A DNA stretch of 64,000 nucleotides, taken from Pelomonas sp965229315 (lineage in GTDB: Bacteria > Pseudomonadota > Gammaproteobacteria > Burkholderiales > Burkholderiaceae_C). The stretch covers positions 2,728,001 through 2,792,000 of the forward strand of contig NZ_CBDDJA010000002.1 in the NCBI RefSeq assembly GCF_965229315.1. The letters are read 5' to 3'. Below are positions 24,597 to 32,701 of this stretch, piece after piece. The notes beneath the pieces are model-generated. The model made no database searches and was not told where the DNA came from. It saw only the letters and a program-made list of their open reading frames with translations. The position numbers were made by a program, and so were the translations under genes. Every line of letters starts with the position of its first letter. Within the stretch, counting starts at the first letter, position 1.

Positions 24597-26318
24597 ATGT
24601 ACCAGTACACCGATTTCGACCGCCACTTCGTCCGCCAGCGTGCGGCCCAGTACCGCGACCAGCTGGAGCGCCACCTGCGCGGCGAGCTGGGCACCGACGA
24701 GTTCCGCGCGCTGCGCCTGCAGAACGGCTGGTACATCCAGCGCCATGCGCCCATGCTGCGCGTGGCCGTGCCGTACGGCGAGCTGTCGGCGCGCCAGCTG
24801 CGCCAGCTGGCGCACATCGCCCGCACCTACGACCGCCAGCCCGACGGCCCGTTCGCCGGCCAGGGCGGCTACGGCCACTTCACGACGCGGCAGAACCTGC
24901 AATACAACTGGATCCCGCTGGTCGACAGCGCCACCGTCATGGAGCTGCTGGCCGATGTTGACATGCACGGCATCCAGACCAGCGGCAACTGCATCCGCAA
25001 CATCACCAGCGACGCGTTCGCCGGCATCGCGCCCGACGAGATCGTCGACCCGCGCCCCTACGCCGAGATCCTGCGCCAGTGGAGCACGTTGCACCCCGAG
25101 TTCGCCCACCTGCCGCGCAAGTTCAAGATCGCCATCAGCGGTGCATTGGAAGACCGCGCCGCCATCGGCTGGCATGACATCGGCCTGCAGCTCAAGCGCG
25201 ATGACGCCGGCCACATCGGCTTCCAGGTCTTCGTCGGCGGCGGCATGGGCCGCACGCCCATCCCGGGCATCGAGATCTCGCCCTTCGTCGCCTGGGACCA
25301 CATCCTCGTCTTCATCGAGGCCGTGGTGCGCGTCTACAACCTCGCCGGCCGGCGCGACAACCTCTACAAGGCGCGCATCAAGATCCTCGTCAAGGCCGAG
25401 GGCCAGAAGTTCGTCGACGCGGTGAACGAGGAGTACCGCCGCATCCTGGCCGACGACCCGGCGGGCCACGAGCAATTGATCCCGCAGGCCGAACTCGACC
25501 GCGTGAAGGCCAGCTTCGTCGATCCGGCGGGCGTGAAGGCCGAGCCTGCCGTGACGCTCGACGACGGCGACCCGGCGTTCGCCCGCTGGCTGGCCCGCAA
25601 CGTGCACGGCCACCGCCTGAGCGGCTACCGCGCCGTCACGCTCAGCCTCAAGCGCGTGGGCATCGCGCCCGGCGACATGTCTGCTGACGTGATGGATACC
25701 GCGGCCGCGCTGGCCGAGCGCTTCAGCCACGGCGAGCTGCGCGTGTCGCACCGCCAGAACCTGGTGCTGCCCTGGGTGCGCGAGGCCGACCTGGCCGAGC
25801 TGTTCCAGGCCGCACGCGCCGCCGGCTTCGCCACGCCCAACGCCGGCCTGCTGACCGACCAGATCGCCTGCCCCGGCGGCGACTTCTGCGCGCTGGCCAA
25901 CGCCCGCTCGCTGCCGCTGGCGGCCGAGATCGCCGAGCGCTACCAGGACGTGGACGAGCTCGTGGACCTGGGCGAGATCGACCTGCACATCAGCGGCTGC
26001 ATCAACTCCTGCGGCCACCACCACAGCGGCCACATCGGCATCCTGGGCGTCGACAAGGACGGTGCCGAGTGGTACCAGTTGACGCTGGGCGGCAGCGACG
26101 GCTCGACGCTGTCCGGCACGACGACGCCGGGCAAGGTCATCGGCCCGAGCTTCGCGGCCGACGAGATCGCCGACGCCATCGAGGCGGTGCTCAACACCTA
26201 CCAGCGCGACCGCTTGTCCGGCGAGCGCTTCATCGACGCGGTCAAGCGCCTCGGGCTCGATCCGTTCAAGACCGCGGCCAACGCCGTGCGCGTGTCCACG
26301 GCCAAGGCACCGGCATGA
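24597..26318 (+). CDS. cysI: Assimilatory sulfite reductase, hemoprotein (CysI)
   Basis: A 573-residue nitrite/sulfite reductase with two ferredoxin-like half domains (GGYGHFTTRQNLQYNW and GELRVSHRQNLVLPWV) and the siroheme/[4Fe-4S] cysteines in ACPGGDFCALAN and SGCINSCGHHH. It reduces sulfite to sulfide with six electrons. There is no CysJ flavoprotein nearby, so electrons probably come from ferredoxin, consistent with fdxA and a ferredoxin reductase at the end of the operon. The ATG at 24597 gives the usual MYQYTDFDRHFV start; the frame extends 35 codons upstream. It overlaps the next gene by 4 bp. Confidence 0.93.
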   Translation: MYQYTDFDRHFVRQRAAQYRDQLERHLRGELGTDEFRALRLQNGWYIQRHAPMLRVAVPYGELSARQLRQLAHIARTYDRQPDGPFAGQGGYGHFTTRQNLQYNWIPLVDSATVMELLADVDMHGIQTSGNCIRNITSDAFAGIAPDEIVDPRPYAEILRQWSTLHPEFAHLPRKFKIAISGALEDRAAIGWHDIGLQLKRDDAGHIGFQVFVGGGMGRTPIPGIEISPFVAWDHILVFIEAVVRVYNLAGRRDNLYKARIKILVKAEGQKFVDAVNEEYRRILADDPAGHEQLIPQAELDRVKASFVDPAGVKAEPAVTLDDGDPAFARWLARNVHGHRLSGYRAVTLSLKRVGIAPGDMSADVMDTAAALAERFSHGELRVSHRQNLVLPWVREADLAELFQAARAAGFATPNAGLLTDQIACPGGDFCALANARSLPLAAEIAERYQDVDELVDLGEIDLHISGCINSCGHHHSGHIGILGVDKDGAEWYQLTLGGSDGSTLSGTTTPGKVIGPSFAADEIADAIEAVLNTYQRDRLSGERFIDAVKRLGLDPFKTAANAVRVSTAKAPA

Positions 26319-26812
26319 AGTTCATCAACGCCACCACCTGCCCATGGAAGCACGCCATCGGCGAAGACGGCCCCAAGCCCGACCCCGATCCGGCACCCCA
26401 CAAGCTGCTGTCGCTGGAGCAATGGCACGCGGTCAAGGGCCGCTGGCCGACCACGACGCCGGTCGCCATCGAGTTCCCGAACGACGCCGACATCACGCAG
26501 CTCGTGCCCGACCTGGACCGCATCGCGCTGGTGGTGCTGGACTTCCCGAAGTGGACCGACGGCCGCGCCTACAGCCAGGCCCATCTGCTGCGCACCCGCT
26601 ACAGGTTCGTCGGCGCGATCCGTGCGCGCGGCGAGGTGCTGGTGGACATGATGCAGCTGCTCGCCCGCACCGGTTTCGACGAAGTGGTGCTGCGTGGCGA
26701 CCAGTCCAAGGCGGCGGCCGAGAAGGCGCTGGCCTTCTTCAGCGACAAGGGCTTCTACCAGGGCGACGTGGCAGAGACGCGGCCATGGTTCCTGCGCCGG
26801 AGCGCTGCATGA
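26315..26812 (+). CDS. DUF934 protein of the cys operon
   Basis: A 165-residue DUF934-family protein: IEFPNDADITQLVPDL, VLDFPKWTDGRAYSQAHLLRTRY (in part), RARGEVLVDMMQLLARTGFDE are the family signatures. DUF934 genes occur almost only between cysI and cysH in proteobacteria. They are presumed to assist sulfite reductase, but no reaction is proved. It overlaps cysI and cysH by 4 bp on each side, so strict stoichiometric coupling is likely. Confidence 0.9.
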   Translation: MKFINATTCPWKHAIGEDGPKPDPDPAPHKLLSLEQWHAVKGRWPTTTPVAIEFPNDADITQLVPDLDRIALVVLDFPKWTDGRAYSQAHLLRTRYRFVGAIRARGEVLVDMMQLLARTGFDEVVLRGDQSKAAAEKALAFFSDKGFYQGDVAETRPWFLRRSAA

Positions 26813-27555
26813 GCGTCAGCGCCCTGCCCTGGGCTGCTGCGGCAGGACATGCCATTGGCCTGTACGCCAAGTGGACGCCGGCGCTGGACACCAAGATCGC
26901 TGCCGCGCTGCAACGGCTGACCGACGCCAGCATTGCGCACGGCGACGGCCTGGTGCAGAGCAGCAGCCTGGGCGTGGAAGACATGGTCATCACCGACCTG
27001 ATCGCCCGCACCGGCCTGCCCATCGCCATAAGCACGCTGGACACCGGCCGCCTGCACGCCGAGACGCTGGCGCTGCTGCCGCAGATCAAGGACCGCTACG
27101 GCTTCGACGTCGAGGTCTTCAAGCCGGTGGCCGACGCCGTCATCCAGTTCGTCCGCAAGGAGGGCGAAGACGCGATGTACAACAGCATCGAGTTGCGCAA
27201 GGCCTGCTGCGGCATCCGCAAGATGGAGCCGCTGGGCCGCATGCTCAAAGGCCGCAGCGCCTGGATCACCGGTCTGCGCCGCGAGCAATCGGGCGCACGT
27301 GGCGACGTGGCCTTCGAGGAAGACGATGGCAATGGCCGCCGCAAGGTCAGCCCCATCGCCGACTGGACCTGGAGCGAGGTCTGGGCCTATGTCGAGAAGT
27401 ACGCCGTGCCGTACAACCCGCTGCATGACCAGTTCATGCCCAGCATCGGCTGCGCGCCCTGCACGCGCGCCATCGCCGTCGGAGAAGATTTCCGGGCCGG
27501 GCGTTGGTGGTGGGAGGAATCGAACAAAGAATGCGGTCTGCACGCCAAATCATGA
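26809..27555 (+). CDS. cysH: Adenylyl-sulfate (APS) reductase, CysH family
   Basis: A 248-residue reductase with the PAPS-reductase fold (SSLGVEDMVITDLIA, STLDTGRLHAETL). It has a paired cysteine (KACCGIRK), a CAPC motif (GCAPCTRAI) and a C-terminal ECGLH. The CC...CxxC set binds a [4Fe-4S] cluster, which marks the APS-specific type rather than the enterobacterial PAPS type. No cysC (APS kinase) is present in the operon, in agreement. It reduces APS to sulfite and AMP. Overlaps both neighbours by 4 bp. Confidence 0.93.
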   Translation: MSVSALPWAAAAGHAIGLYAKWTPALDTKIAAALQRLTDASIAHGDGLVQSSSLGVEDMVITDLIARTGLPIAISTLDTGRLHAETLALLPQIKDRYGFDVEVFKPVADAVIQFVRKEGEDAMYNSIELRKACCGIRKMEPLGRMLKGRSAWITGLRREQSGARGDVAFEEDDGNGRRKVSPIADWTWSEVWAYVEKYAVPYNPLHDQFMPSIGCAPCTRAIAVGEDFRAGRWWWEESNKECGLHAKS

Positions 27556-28601
27556 ATGCTGCTGTGAAACCTGAACATCTGATCGCCGACATGGACCCGG
27601 GCCGAGCGCAGGGCCACTCCCAAGCCGGCCCGCATCCCCTCGGGGGATCGGCCGATGGACTCATCGGCCAAGGGGCAGACATGACTCATCTGGACGCGCT
27701 GGAAGAAGAAGCCATCTTCATCCTGCGCGAGGTGGCCGCGAGCTTCGAGCGCCCTGCGCTGCTGTTCTCCGGCGGCAAGGACTCCTGTGTCGTGCTGCGC
27801 CTGGCCGAGAAGGCCTTCAAGATGAAGAACGCCGCGCACGCCAGCGGCTATTCGGGCGCCCTGCCGTTCCCGCTGGTGCACATCGACACCGGCCACAACT
27901 TCCCCGAGGTCATCACCTTCCGTGACCAGCGCGTCGCGGACATGGGCGAGCGCCTGATCGTCGGCCACCTTGAAGACTCGATGGCCAAGGGCACCATCCG
28001 CCTCGCCCACCCGCTGGAAAGCCGCAACGGCCACCAGACGGTGACGCTGCTGGAGACCATCGAGGAGCACAAGTTCGACTGCCTGATCGGCGGCGCCCGC
28101 CGCGACGAGGAGAAGGCCCGCGCCAAGGAGCGCATCTTCAGCCACCGAGACAGCTTCGGCCAATGGCAGCCCAAGGAGCAGCGCCCGGAGCTGTGGACGC
28201 TGTTCAACACGCGCATCCGCCCGGGCGAGCATTTCCGCTGCTTCCCCATCAGCAACTGGACCGAGCTGGACGTGTGGCTCTACATCGCCCGCGAAAACAT
28301 CCCGCTGCCGCAGATGTACTACGCGCATGAACGCCAGGTCATCCGCCGCAAGGGCCTGCTGGTGCCGCTGACCGACGTGACGCCGCCGGAAGCCGGCGAG
28401 ACCGTCGAAACGGCCACCGTGCGCTTTCGCACCGTGGGTGACATGACCTGCACCTGCCCGGTCGAGAGCCCCGCCGCCAATGCGAGCGAGGTCGTGGCCG
28501 AGACGCTGACCGTCACCGTCAGCGAGCGCGGCGCCACGCGCATGGACGACCGCACGAGCGAAGCTTCCATGGAGAAGCGAAAGAAAGAGGGCTACTTCTG
28601 A
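27552..28601 (+). CDS. cysD: Sulfate adenylyltransferase subunit 2 (CysD)
   Basis: A 349-residue ATP sulfurylase small subunit: PP-loop LLFSGGKDSCVVLRLAEKAF, HIDTGHNFPEV, IGGARRDEEKARAKERIFS, and C-terminal MEKRKKEGYF. With CysN it makes APS from sulfate and ATP. I start at the ATG that overlaps the cysH stop (ATGA). An internal ATG at 27681 with a better ribosome site (AAGGGG) gives a normal-length protein (MTHLDALEEEAI). The first 43 residues are encoded mostly by a dispersed repeat (27603-27680), so the extension may not be functional or even translated. Confidence 0.9.
   Translation: MNAAVKPEHLIADMDPGRAQGHSQAGPHPLGGSADGLIGQGADMTHLDALEEEAIFILREVAASFERPALLFSGGKDSCVVLRLAEKAFKMKNAAHASGYSGALPFPLVHIDTGHNFPEVITFRDQRVADMGERLIVGHLEDSMAKGTIRLAHPLESRNGHQTVTLLETIEEHKFDCLIGGARRDEEKARAKERIFSHRDSFGQWQPKEQRPELWTLFNTRIRPGEHFRCFPISNWTELDVWLYIARENIPLPQMYYAHERQVIRRKGLLVPLTDVTPPEAGETVETATVRFRTVGDMTCTCPVESPAANASEVVAETLTVTVSERGATRMDDRTSEASMEKRKKEGYF
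27603..27680 (+). repeat. Short dispersed repeat inside the 5' end of cysD (copy A)
   Basis: This GC-rich block shares GCAGGGCC-C-CCCAAGC with the block before cobA at 29893-29966. It contains two hairpins: ATCCCCTCGGGGGAT (27634-27648) and a perfect 8-bp stem GGCCGATG/CATCGGCC with a GACT loop (27650-27669). It stays in frame with cysD. Confidence 0.55.
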
Positions 28602-29890
28602 TGAAAGCGTTGCGATTCCTGACTGCCGGTTCGGTGGACGACGGCAAGAGCACGCTGATCGGCCGCCTGCTGTTCGACGGCCAGGCCATCCTGGCCGACC
28701 AGCTCGACACGCTGCAGCGCCGCGCCGCCGGCCGGCCCATCGACCTGAGCCTGTTGACCGACGGCCTGGAGGCCGAGCGCGAGCAAGGCATCACCATCGA
28801 CGTGGCCTACCGCTACTTCGCCACCAAGACGCGCAAGTTCATCATTGCCGACGCGCCCGGCCATGAGCAGTACACGCGCAACATGGTCACGGCCGCGGCC
28901 GGCAGCGATGCCGCCGTCGTGCTGGTGGACATCACCAAGCTGGACCTGGCGCAGGACGAGGTGGTGCTGCTGCCGCAGACCCGCCGCCATTCGCTGCTGG
29001 CGCAACTGCTGCGCGTGCCCAGCATCGTTTTCGCCATCAACAAGATCGACGCGCTGGACGACCCGGGTGCCGGCTTCGCCAAGGTCAAGACGGCGCTGGA
29101 CAAGTTCGCTGCGGCTGCCGGCCTGAATGTGGCGGCCACCGTGCCTGTCAGCGCGCTGCGCGGCGACAACGTCACCCAGCCGCTGGATGCCCCCTGGTGG
29201 AGCGGCGAAAGCCTGCTGCAGGTGCTGGAGCGCCTGCCCGCCAGTGCTGAGCGCACCGACGCACCGCTGAGCCTGCCGGTGCAGTATGTGCAGAAGGACG
29301 CCTACCAATCCAAAGGCACCGGCGTGCAGCCGCGTGTGCTGTGGGGCCGCATCGCGCACGGCGCCGTGAAGGCCGGCGACACCATCGAGGTGCTGCCGTC
29401 GAAGCAGACCGCTGTCGTGTCCGAGGTGCGCCTGGCCGGCGAGACCGTGCCCGGCGCCGAGGCCGGCGATTCCGCCGGCCTGGTGCTGGACCGCCAGCTA
29501 GACGTGAGCCGTGGCGACTGGATCGTCACACCCGGCTCCACCACGCAGACCAAGACCTTCCCGGCGACCCTCGCCTGGCTGGACACCGAGGCCGCCAAGC
29601 CCGGCCGCAAGTACTGGGTGCGCCACGGCAACCGCTGGGTGCAGGCGCGCATCTCGGCCATCGACTCGGTGCTGGACATCAACACCCTGCAGCCGCAGGA
29701 CGCGCACGAGCTGCCCGTCAACGCCATCGGCCGCGTGCAGATGGAGGTGCAGCACGAGCTGCCGGTGGAGCCGTTCGCCACCAACCGCATCAGCGGGGCA
29801 CTGATCGTCGTGGACCCCGCCAGCCACCGCACCAGTGGCGCGCTGCTGGTGGACGTGCAAGCCGCCGCCACGGCGGACGAGGCGTGGTGA
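28601..29890 (+). CDS. cysN: Sulfate adenylyltransferase subunit 1 (CysN, GTPase)
   Basis: A 429-residue EF-Tu-like GTPase: P-loop GSVDDGKST (residues 10-18), switch region EREQGITIDVAYRYF, G3 DAPGHEQYTRNM, G4 NKID. It couples GTP hydrolysis to APS synthesis by CysD. No APS kinase domain is fused at the C-terminus (the CysNC form is absent). Its start shares one base with the cysD stop (TGATG), and its stop shares a base with the ATG of a 26-codon ORF in the following repeat. Confidence 0.94.
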   Translation: MKALRFLTAGSVDDGKSTLIGRLLFDGQAILADQLDTLQRRAAGRPIDLSLLTDGLEAEREQGITIDVAYRYFATKTRKFIIADAPGHEQYTRNMVTAAAGSDAAVVLVDITKLDLAQDEVVLLPQTRRHSLLAQLLRVPSIVFAINKIDALDDPGAGFAKVKTALDKFAAAAGLNVAATVPVSALRGDNVTQPLDAPWWSGESLLQVLERLPASAERTDAPLSLPVQYVQKDAYQSKGTGVQPRVLWGRIAHGAVKAGDTIEVLPSKQTAVVSEVRLAGETVPGAEAGDSAGLVLDRQLDVSRGDWIVTPGSTTQTKTFPATLAWLDTEAAKPGRKYWVRHGNRWVQARISAIDSVLDINTLQPQDAHELPVNAIGRVQMEVQHELPVEPFATNRISGALIVVDPASHRTSGALLVDVQAAATADEAW

Positions 29891-29970
29891 TGAGCGCCGC
29901 GCAGGGCCGCCCCAAGCAAGCTCGCTCCCGCTTGGCGGGACAGCACGCAGTGCGAAGGGTGCACCCATGA
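29890..29970 (+). other. Repeat-encoded 26-codon bridging ORF between cysN and cobA
   Basis: An ORF of 26 codons starts with an ATG overlapping the cysN stop (TGATG) and ends with a TGA overlapping the cobA ATG (ATGA). It therefore spans the whole gap in a third reading frame. It lies in a repeat rather than in a recognisable gene and is Arg/Ala-rich. Its value may be to let ribosomes run through to cobA. Whether it is translated is not known. Confidence 0.45.
29893..29966 (+). repeat. Short dispersed repeat between cysN and cobA (copy B)
   Basis: Related to the block in cysD by the shared segment GCAGGGCC(G/A)C(C/T)CCAAGC. It can fold by pairing CCGCC-CAAGC with GCTTG-GCGGG around a GC-rich loop. 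Sequences of this type are frequent at gene junctions in Burkholderiales. Confidence 0.5.
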
Positions 29971-30746
29971 CCGGACGTGTGATCTTCGTCAGCGCCGGCC
30001 CCGGTGCGGCGGACCTGATCACGCTGCGCGGCGCCCGAGCCCTCGCCCAGGCCGACATCGTGCTGGCCGACGCGCTGGCCGACCCGGCCCTGCGCGACCT
30101 CGCCCGCCAAGCCCGCTGGGTTCAGGTGGGCAAGCGCGGCTTCGAGCATTCGGCCAAGCAGACCGAAATCAACGCGCTGCTCGTGAAGGCCGCGCAAGAG
30201 CATGCCGTCGTCGTGCGGCTGAAGGGCGGCGACGCCAGCGTCTTCGGCCGCCTGGAAGAGGAGCTGGCTGCGCTGCATGAAGCCGGCATCGCCAGCGAGG
30301 TCGTGCCGGGCGTGACCGCCGCGCTGGCCGCCGCCGCCCATGCCCAGCGCCCGCTGACCCGGCGCGGCCGCGGCCGCAGCGTCAGCCTGACCACGGCCAT
30401 GACCGAGACCGGCGAGCTGCGCGGCGCGCAGTCCGCCGACACCGAAGTCTTCTACATGGCCGGCCGCCAGCTCGCGGCGCTGGGCCGCCAGTTGCTCGCC
30501 GCCGGCTGGGCGGCCGACACGCCGGCGCTGGTCGTCAGCCGCGCCGGCTGCGCCGACGCGCTCAGCAGCGAACACCGCCTGGCCGACCTCGCTGGCGCCG
30601 CGCTGCTGCACCGGGGTCGCCCGACGGTTGTCACGGTCGGCGCGGGCGCGGCGGCGCTGGCCACCCCGGGCCAACCCACGCCGCCCTCTAAAATCGCTGT
30701 TTCGCCTGAATCCTTGAAGGCGCCCCTTACTCCGAGCTGCTCATGA
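29967..30746 (+). CDS. cobA: Uroporphyrinogen-III C-methyltransferase (SUMT)
   Basis: A 259-residue SAM-dependent methyltransferase: GPGAADLITLRGARAL, ADIVLADAL, VRLKGGDASVFGR, VVPGVTAALAAAA, and TTAMTETGEL. It methylates uroporphyrinogen III at C2 and C7 to precorrin-2, the first step to siroheme, which the sulfite reductase CysI needs. No CysG dehydrogenase/chelatase domain is fused. The ATG at 29967 follows the repeat; the stop overlaps the fdxA start by 4 bp. Confidence 0.9.
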   Translation: MTGRVIFVSAGPGAADLITLRGARALAQADIVLADALADPALRDLARQARWVQVGKRGFEHSAKQTEINALLVKAAQEHAVVVRLKGGDASVFGRLEEELAALHEAGIASEVVPGVTAALAAAAHAQRPLTRRGRGRSVSLTTAMTETGELRGAQSADTEVFYMAGRQLAALGRQLLAAGWAADTPALVVSRAGCADALSSEHRLADLAGAALLHRGRPTVVTVGAGAAALATPGQPTPPSKIAVSPESLKAPLTPSCS

Positions 30747-31066
30747 CCCACGTCGTCACCGAAGCCTGCATCCGCTGCAAATACACCGACTGCGTCGACG
30801 TCTGCCCGGTCGACTGCTTCCGCGAAGGCCCGAACTTCCTGACCATCGACCCGGACGAATGCATCGACTGCGCCGTCTGCATCCCCGAGTGCCCGGTCAA
30901 CGCCATCCTGCCGGAGGAAGACGTGCCCGGTGACCAGATCCACATGATCAAGATCAACGCGGACCTGGCCAAGGGCTGGCCCAGCATCACCAAGCGCAAG
31001 GCCCCGCTGCCCGACGCGGACGAGTGGAAAGACAAGACGGGCAAGCTGCCCGAGCTGATCCGCTGA
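30743..31066 (+). CDS. fdxA: 7Fe ferredoxin (FdxA type)
   Basis: A 107-residue ferredoxin with CIRCKYTDCVDVCPVDC and CIDCAVCIPECPV, the spacing of a [3Fe-4S][4Fe-4S] ferredoxin, and a long C-terminal extension (LAKGWPSITKRK) as in Azotobacter FdI-type proteins. It carries electrons in the cytoplasm. Its position after the sulfate genes and directly before a ferredoxin reductase suggests it serves CysI, though FdxA is also widely conserved as a housekeeping or stress ferredoxin. Confidence 0.92.
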   Translation: MTHVVTEACIRCKYTDCVDVCPVDCFREGPNFLTIDPDECIDCAVCIPECPVNAILPEEDVPGDQIHMIKINADLAKGWPSITKRKAPLPDADEWKDKTGKLPELIR

Positions 31067-31092
31067 AGTCCGGCGCAGCGGCGCCACCGCTC

Positions 31093-32181
31093 ATGCAAGC
31101 ACCCGCTCCCCTCAGCACCGCGGTCGTCGAGACCGATGCGGTCATCGTCGGCGCCGGCCCGGTGGGCCTGTTCCAGGTCTTCGAGCTGGGGCTGCTCGAG
31201 ATCAAGGCGCACATCATCGACAGCCTGCCCTACCCCGGCGGCCAGTGCATCGAGCTGTATCCCGACAAGCCCATCTACGACATCCCGGCCGTGCCCGTGT
31301 GCACCGGCAAGGAGCTGACCGACAACCTGCTCCGGCAGATCGCGCCCTTCGATGCGACCTTCCACCTGGGCCAGGAGGTCACCGTCGTCGAGAAGCAGGA
31401 AGATGGGCGCTTCGCCGTCGAGACCAACAAGGGCACGCGGCTGCTCGCCAAGGCCATCTTCATCGCCGGCGGCGTGGGCAGCTTCCAGCCGCGCACGCTG
31501 AAGATCGAGGGCGTCGAGGCGCACGAGGGTGCACAGGTGCACTACCGCGTCAAGACGCCCGCCGACTTCGCAGGCAAGCACCTGCTCATCATGGGCGGCG
31601 GCGACTCGGCGCTGGACTGGGCGCTGAACTTCTGCGCCGGCAACGCCGACGGCAACCCGCACAAGGCCGAGAGCGTCATCCTCGTGCACCGGCGCGACGG
31701 CTTCAACGCCGCGCCGGCCAGCGTCGCGAAGATGAAGGCCCTGTGCGACGCCCACCAGATGCAGTTCATCGTCGGCCAGGCCACCGGCATAGACGAACGC
31801 GACGGGCAGCTCACGGGCGTGAAGATCACCGGCAACGACGGCATCACGCGCGTGGTGCCCTGCGACCAGGTGCTGGCGTTCTTCGGCCTGTCACCGAAGC
31901 TCGGGCCGATTGCCGACTGGGGCCTGGCGCTGGAGCGCAAGCAGATCGTCGTGGACACCGAGAAGTTCGAGACCAGCGTGCCGGGCATCTTCGCGGTGGG
32001 TGACGTGAACACCTACCCGGGCAAGAAGAAGCTCATCCTGAGCGGCTTCCATGAGACGGCGCTGGCCGCTTTCGGTGCGGCGCCCTACGTGTTCCCGGAC
32101 AAGCGCGTGCACCTGCAGTACACGACCACCAGCCCCAAGCTGCACAAGGTGCTGGGCGTGGATTCGCCGGTGTTCGACTGA
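31093..32181 (+). CDS. Ferredoxin--NADP+ reductase (TrxR-like FNR)
   Basis: A 362-residue flavoprotein of the thioredoxin-reductase-like FNR type: FAD motif VIVGAGPVGLFQVFELGL, PYPGGQCIELYPDKPIYDIP (in part), NADP motif LLIMGGGDSALDWAL, and GIFAVGDVNTYPGKKKLILSGFHE (in part). It lacks the CxxC redox pair of thioredoxin reductase, as expected. It transfers electrons between NADPH and ferredoxin. It lies 26 bp after fdxA, making a ready electron supply for the sulfite reductase. Confidence 0.9.
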   Translation: MQAPAPLSTAVVETDAVIVGAGPVGLFQVFELGLLEIKAHIIDSLPYPGGQCIELYPDKPIYDIPAVPVCTGKELTDNLLRQIAPFDATFHLGQEVTVVEKQEDGRFAVETNKGTRLLAKAIFIAGGVGSFQPRTLKIEGVEAHEGAQVHYRVKTPADFAGKHLLIMGGGDSALDWALNFCAGNADGNPHKAESVILVHRRDGFNAAPASVAKMKALCDAHQMQFIVGQATGIDERDGQLTGVKITGNDGITRVVPCDQVLAFFGLSPKLGPIADWGLALERKQIVVDTEKFETSVPGIFAVGDVNTYPGKKKLILSGFHETALAAFGAAPYVFPDKRVHLQYTTTSPKLHKVLGVDSPVFD

Positions 32182-32701
32182 ACCCGGATCCGGCGGTCGG
32201 GTCGGCCTGACCTGTCGGCCCGGCGTGGTGAACATCGCGAAGCGCCGGGACTTTCGATGCAACGCCCGGGTGCACAGATCGAAAAGCTCGTCGTGCTGGC
32301 CGCAAAGGGTATTTGAATCCTCCACGGCATTCAATCGACCCTCGCACGGCGGGCTGTTTTCATTTGTAGCCCATTGCAAAGTCCGGCGCAGCAAACAGCA
32401 ATGGACGGCAGCGCCATCGAGCGCCCAGCATGGATTCCACCGCGGCAGGTTTCCAGCGTGTTTGGAATCATTAAATACCGTGTCCACCGTGCGACGTATC
32501 ATCACGGAACAGCCTGCAGCAAGCAGATGGCCGGCCTCCTGGAAACCCCGAACCCGGCGTCGCCTTGCGCCTAGGCCGCCAGTTTTGCTGGGGTTTTTCT
32601 GAAACACCTCGCACCCCGCACCAGGGGTGGAGCAATTCCCCTGATATCTGCCAGGGGTCGGCTAGCGAACCATCCGGTTACCTTAAATCCGGAGGTTGAG
32701 C
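32182..32701. other. 520-bp intergenic region before the S53 peptidase
   Basis: No supported gene. The stretch is less GC-rich than its neighbours and contains stop codons in all frames at short intervals. The last 30 bp hold a strong ribosome site (GGAGG, 32691-32695). AT-rich segments around 32470-32515 could hold the promoter of the peptidase gene, giving a long leader; no riboswitch is recognised. Confidence 0.5.
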
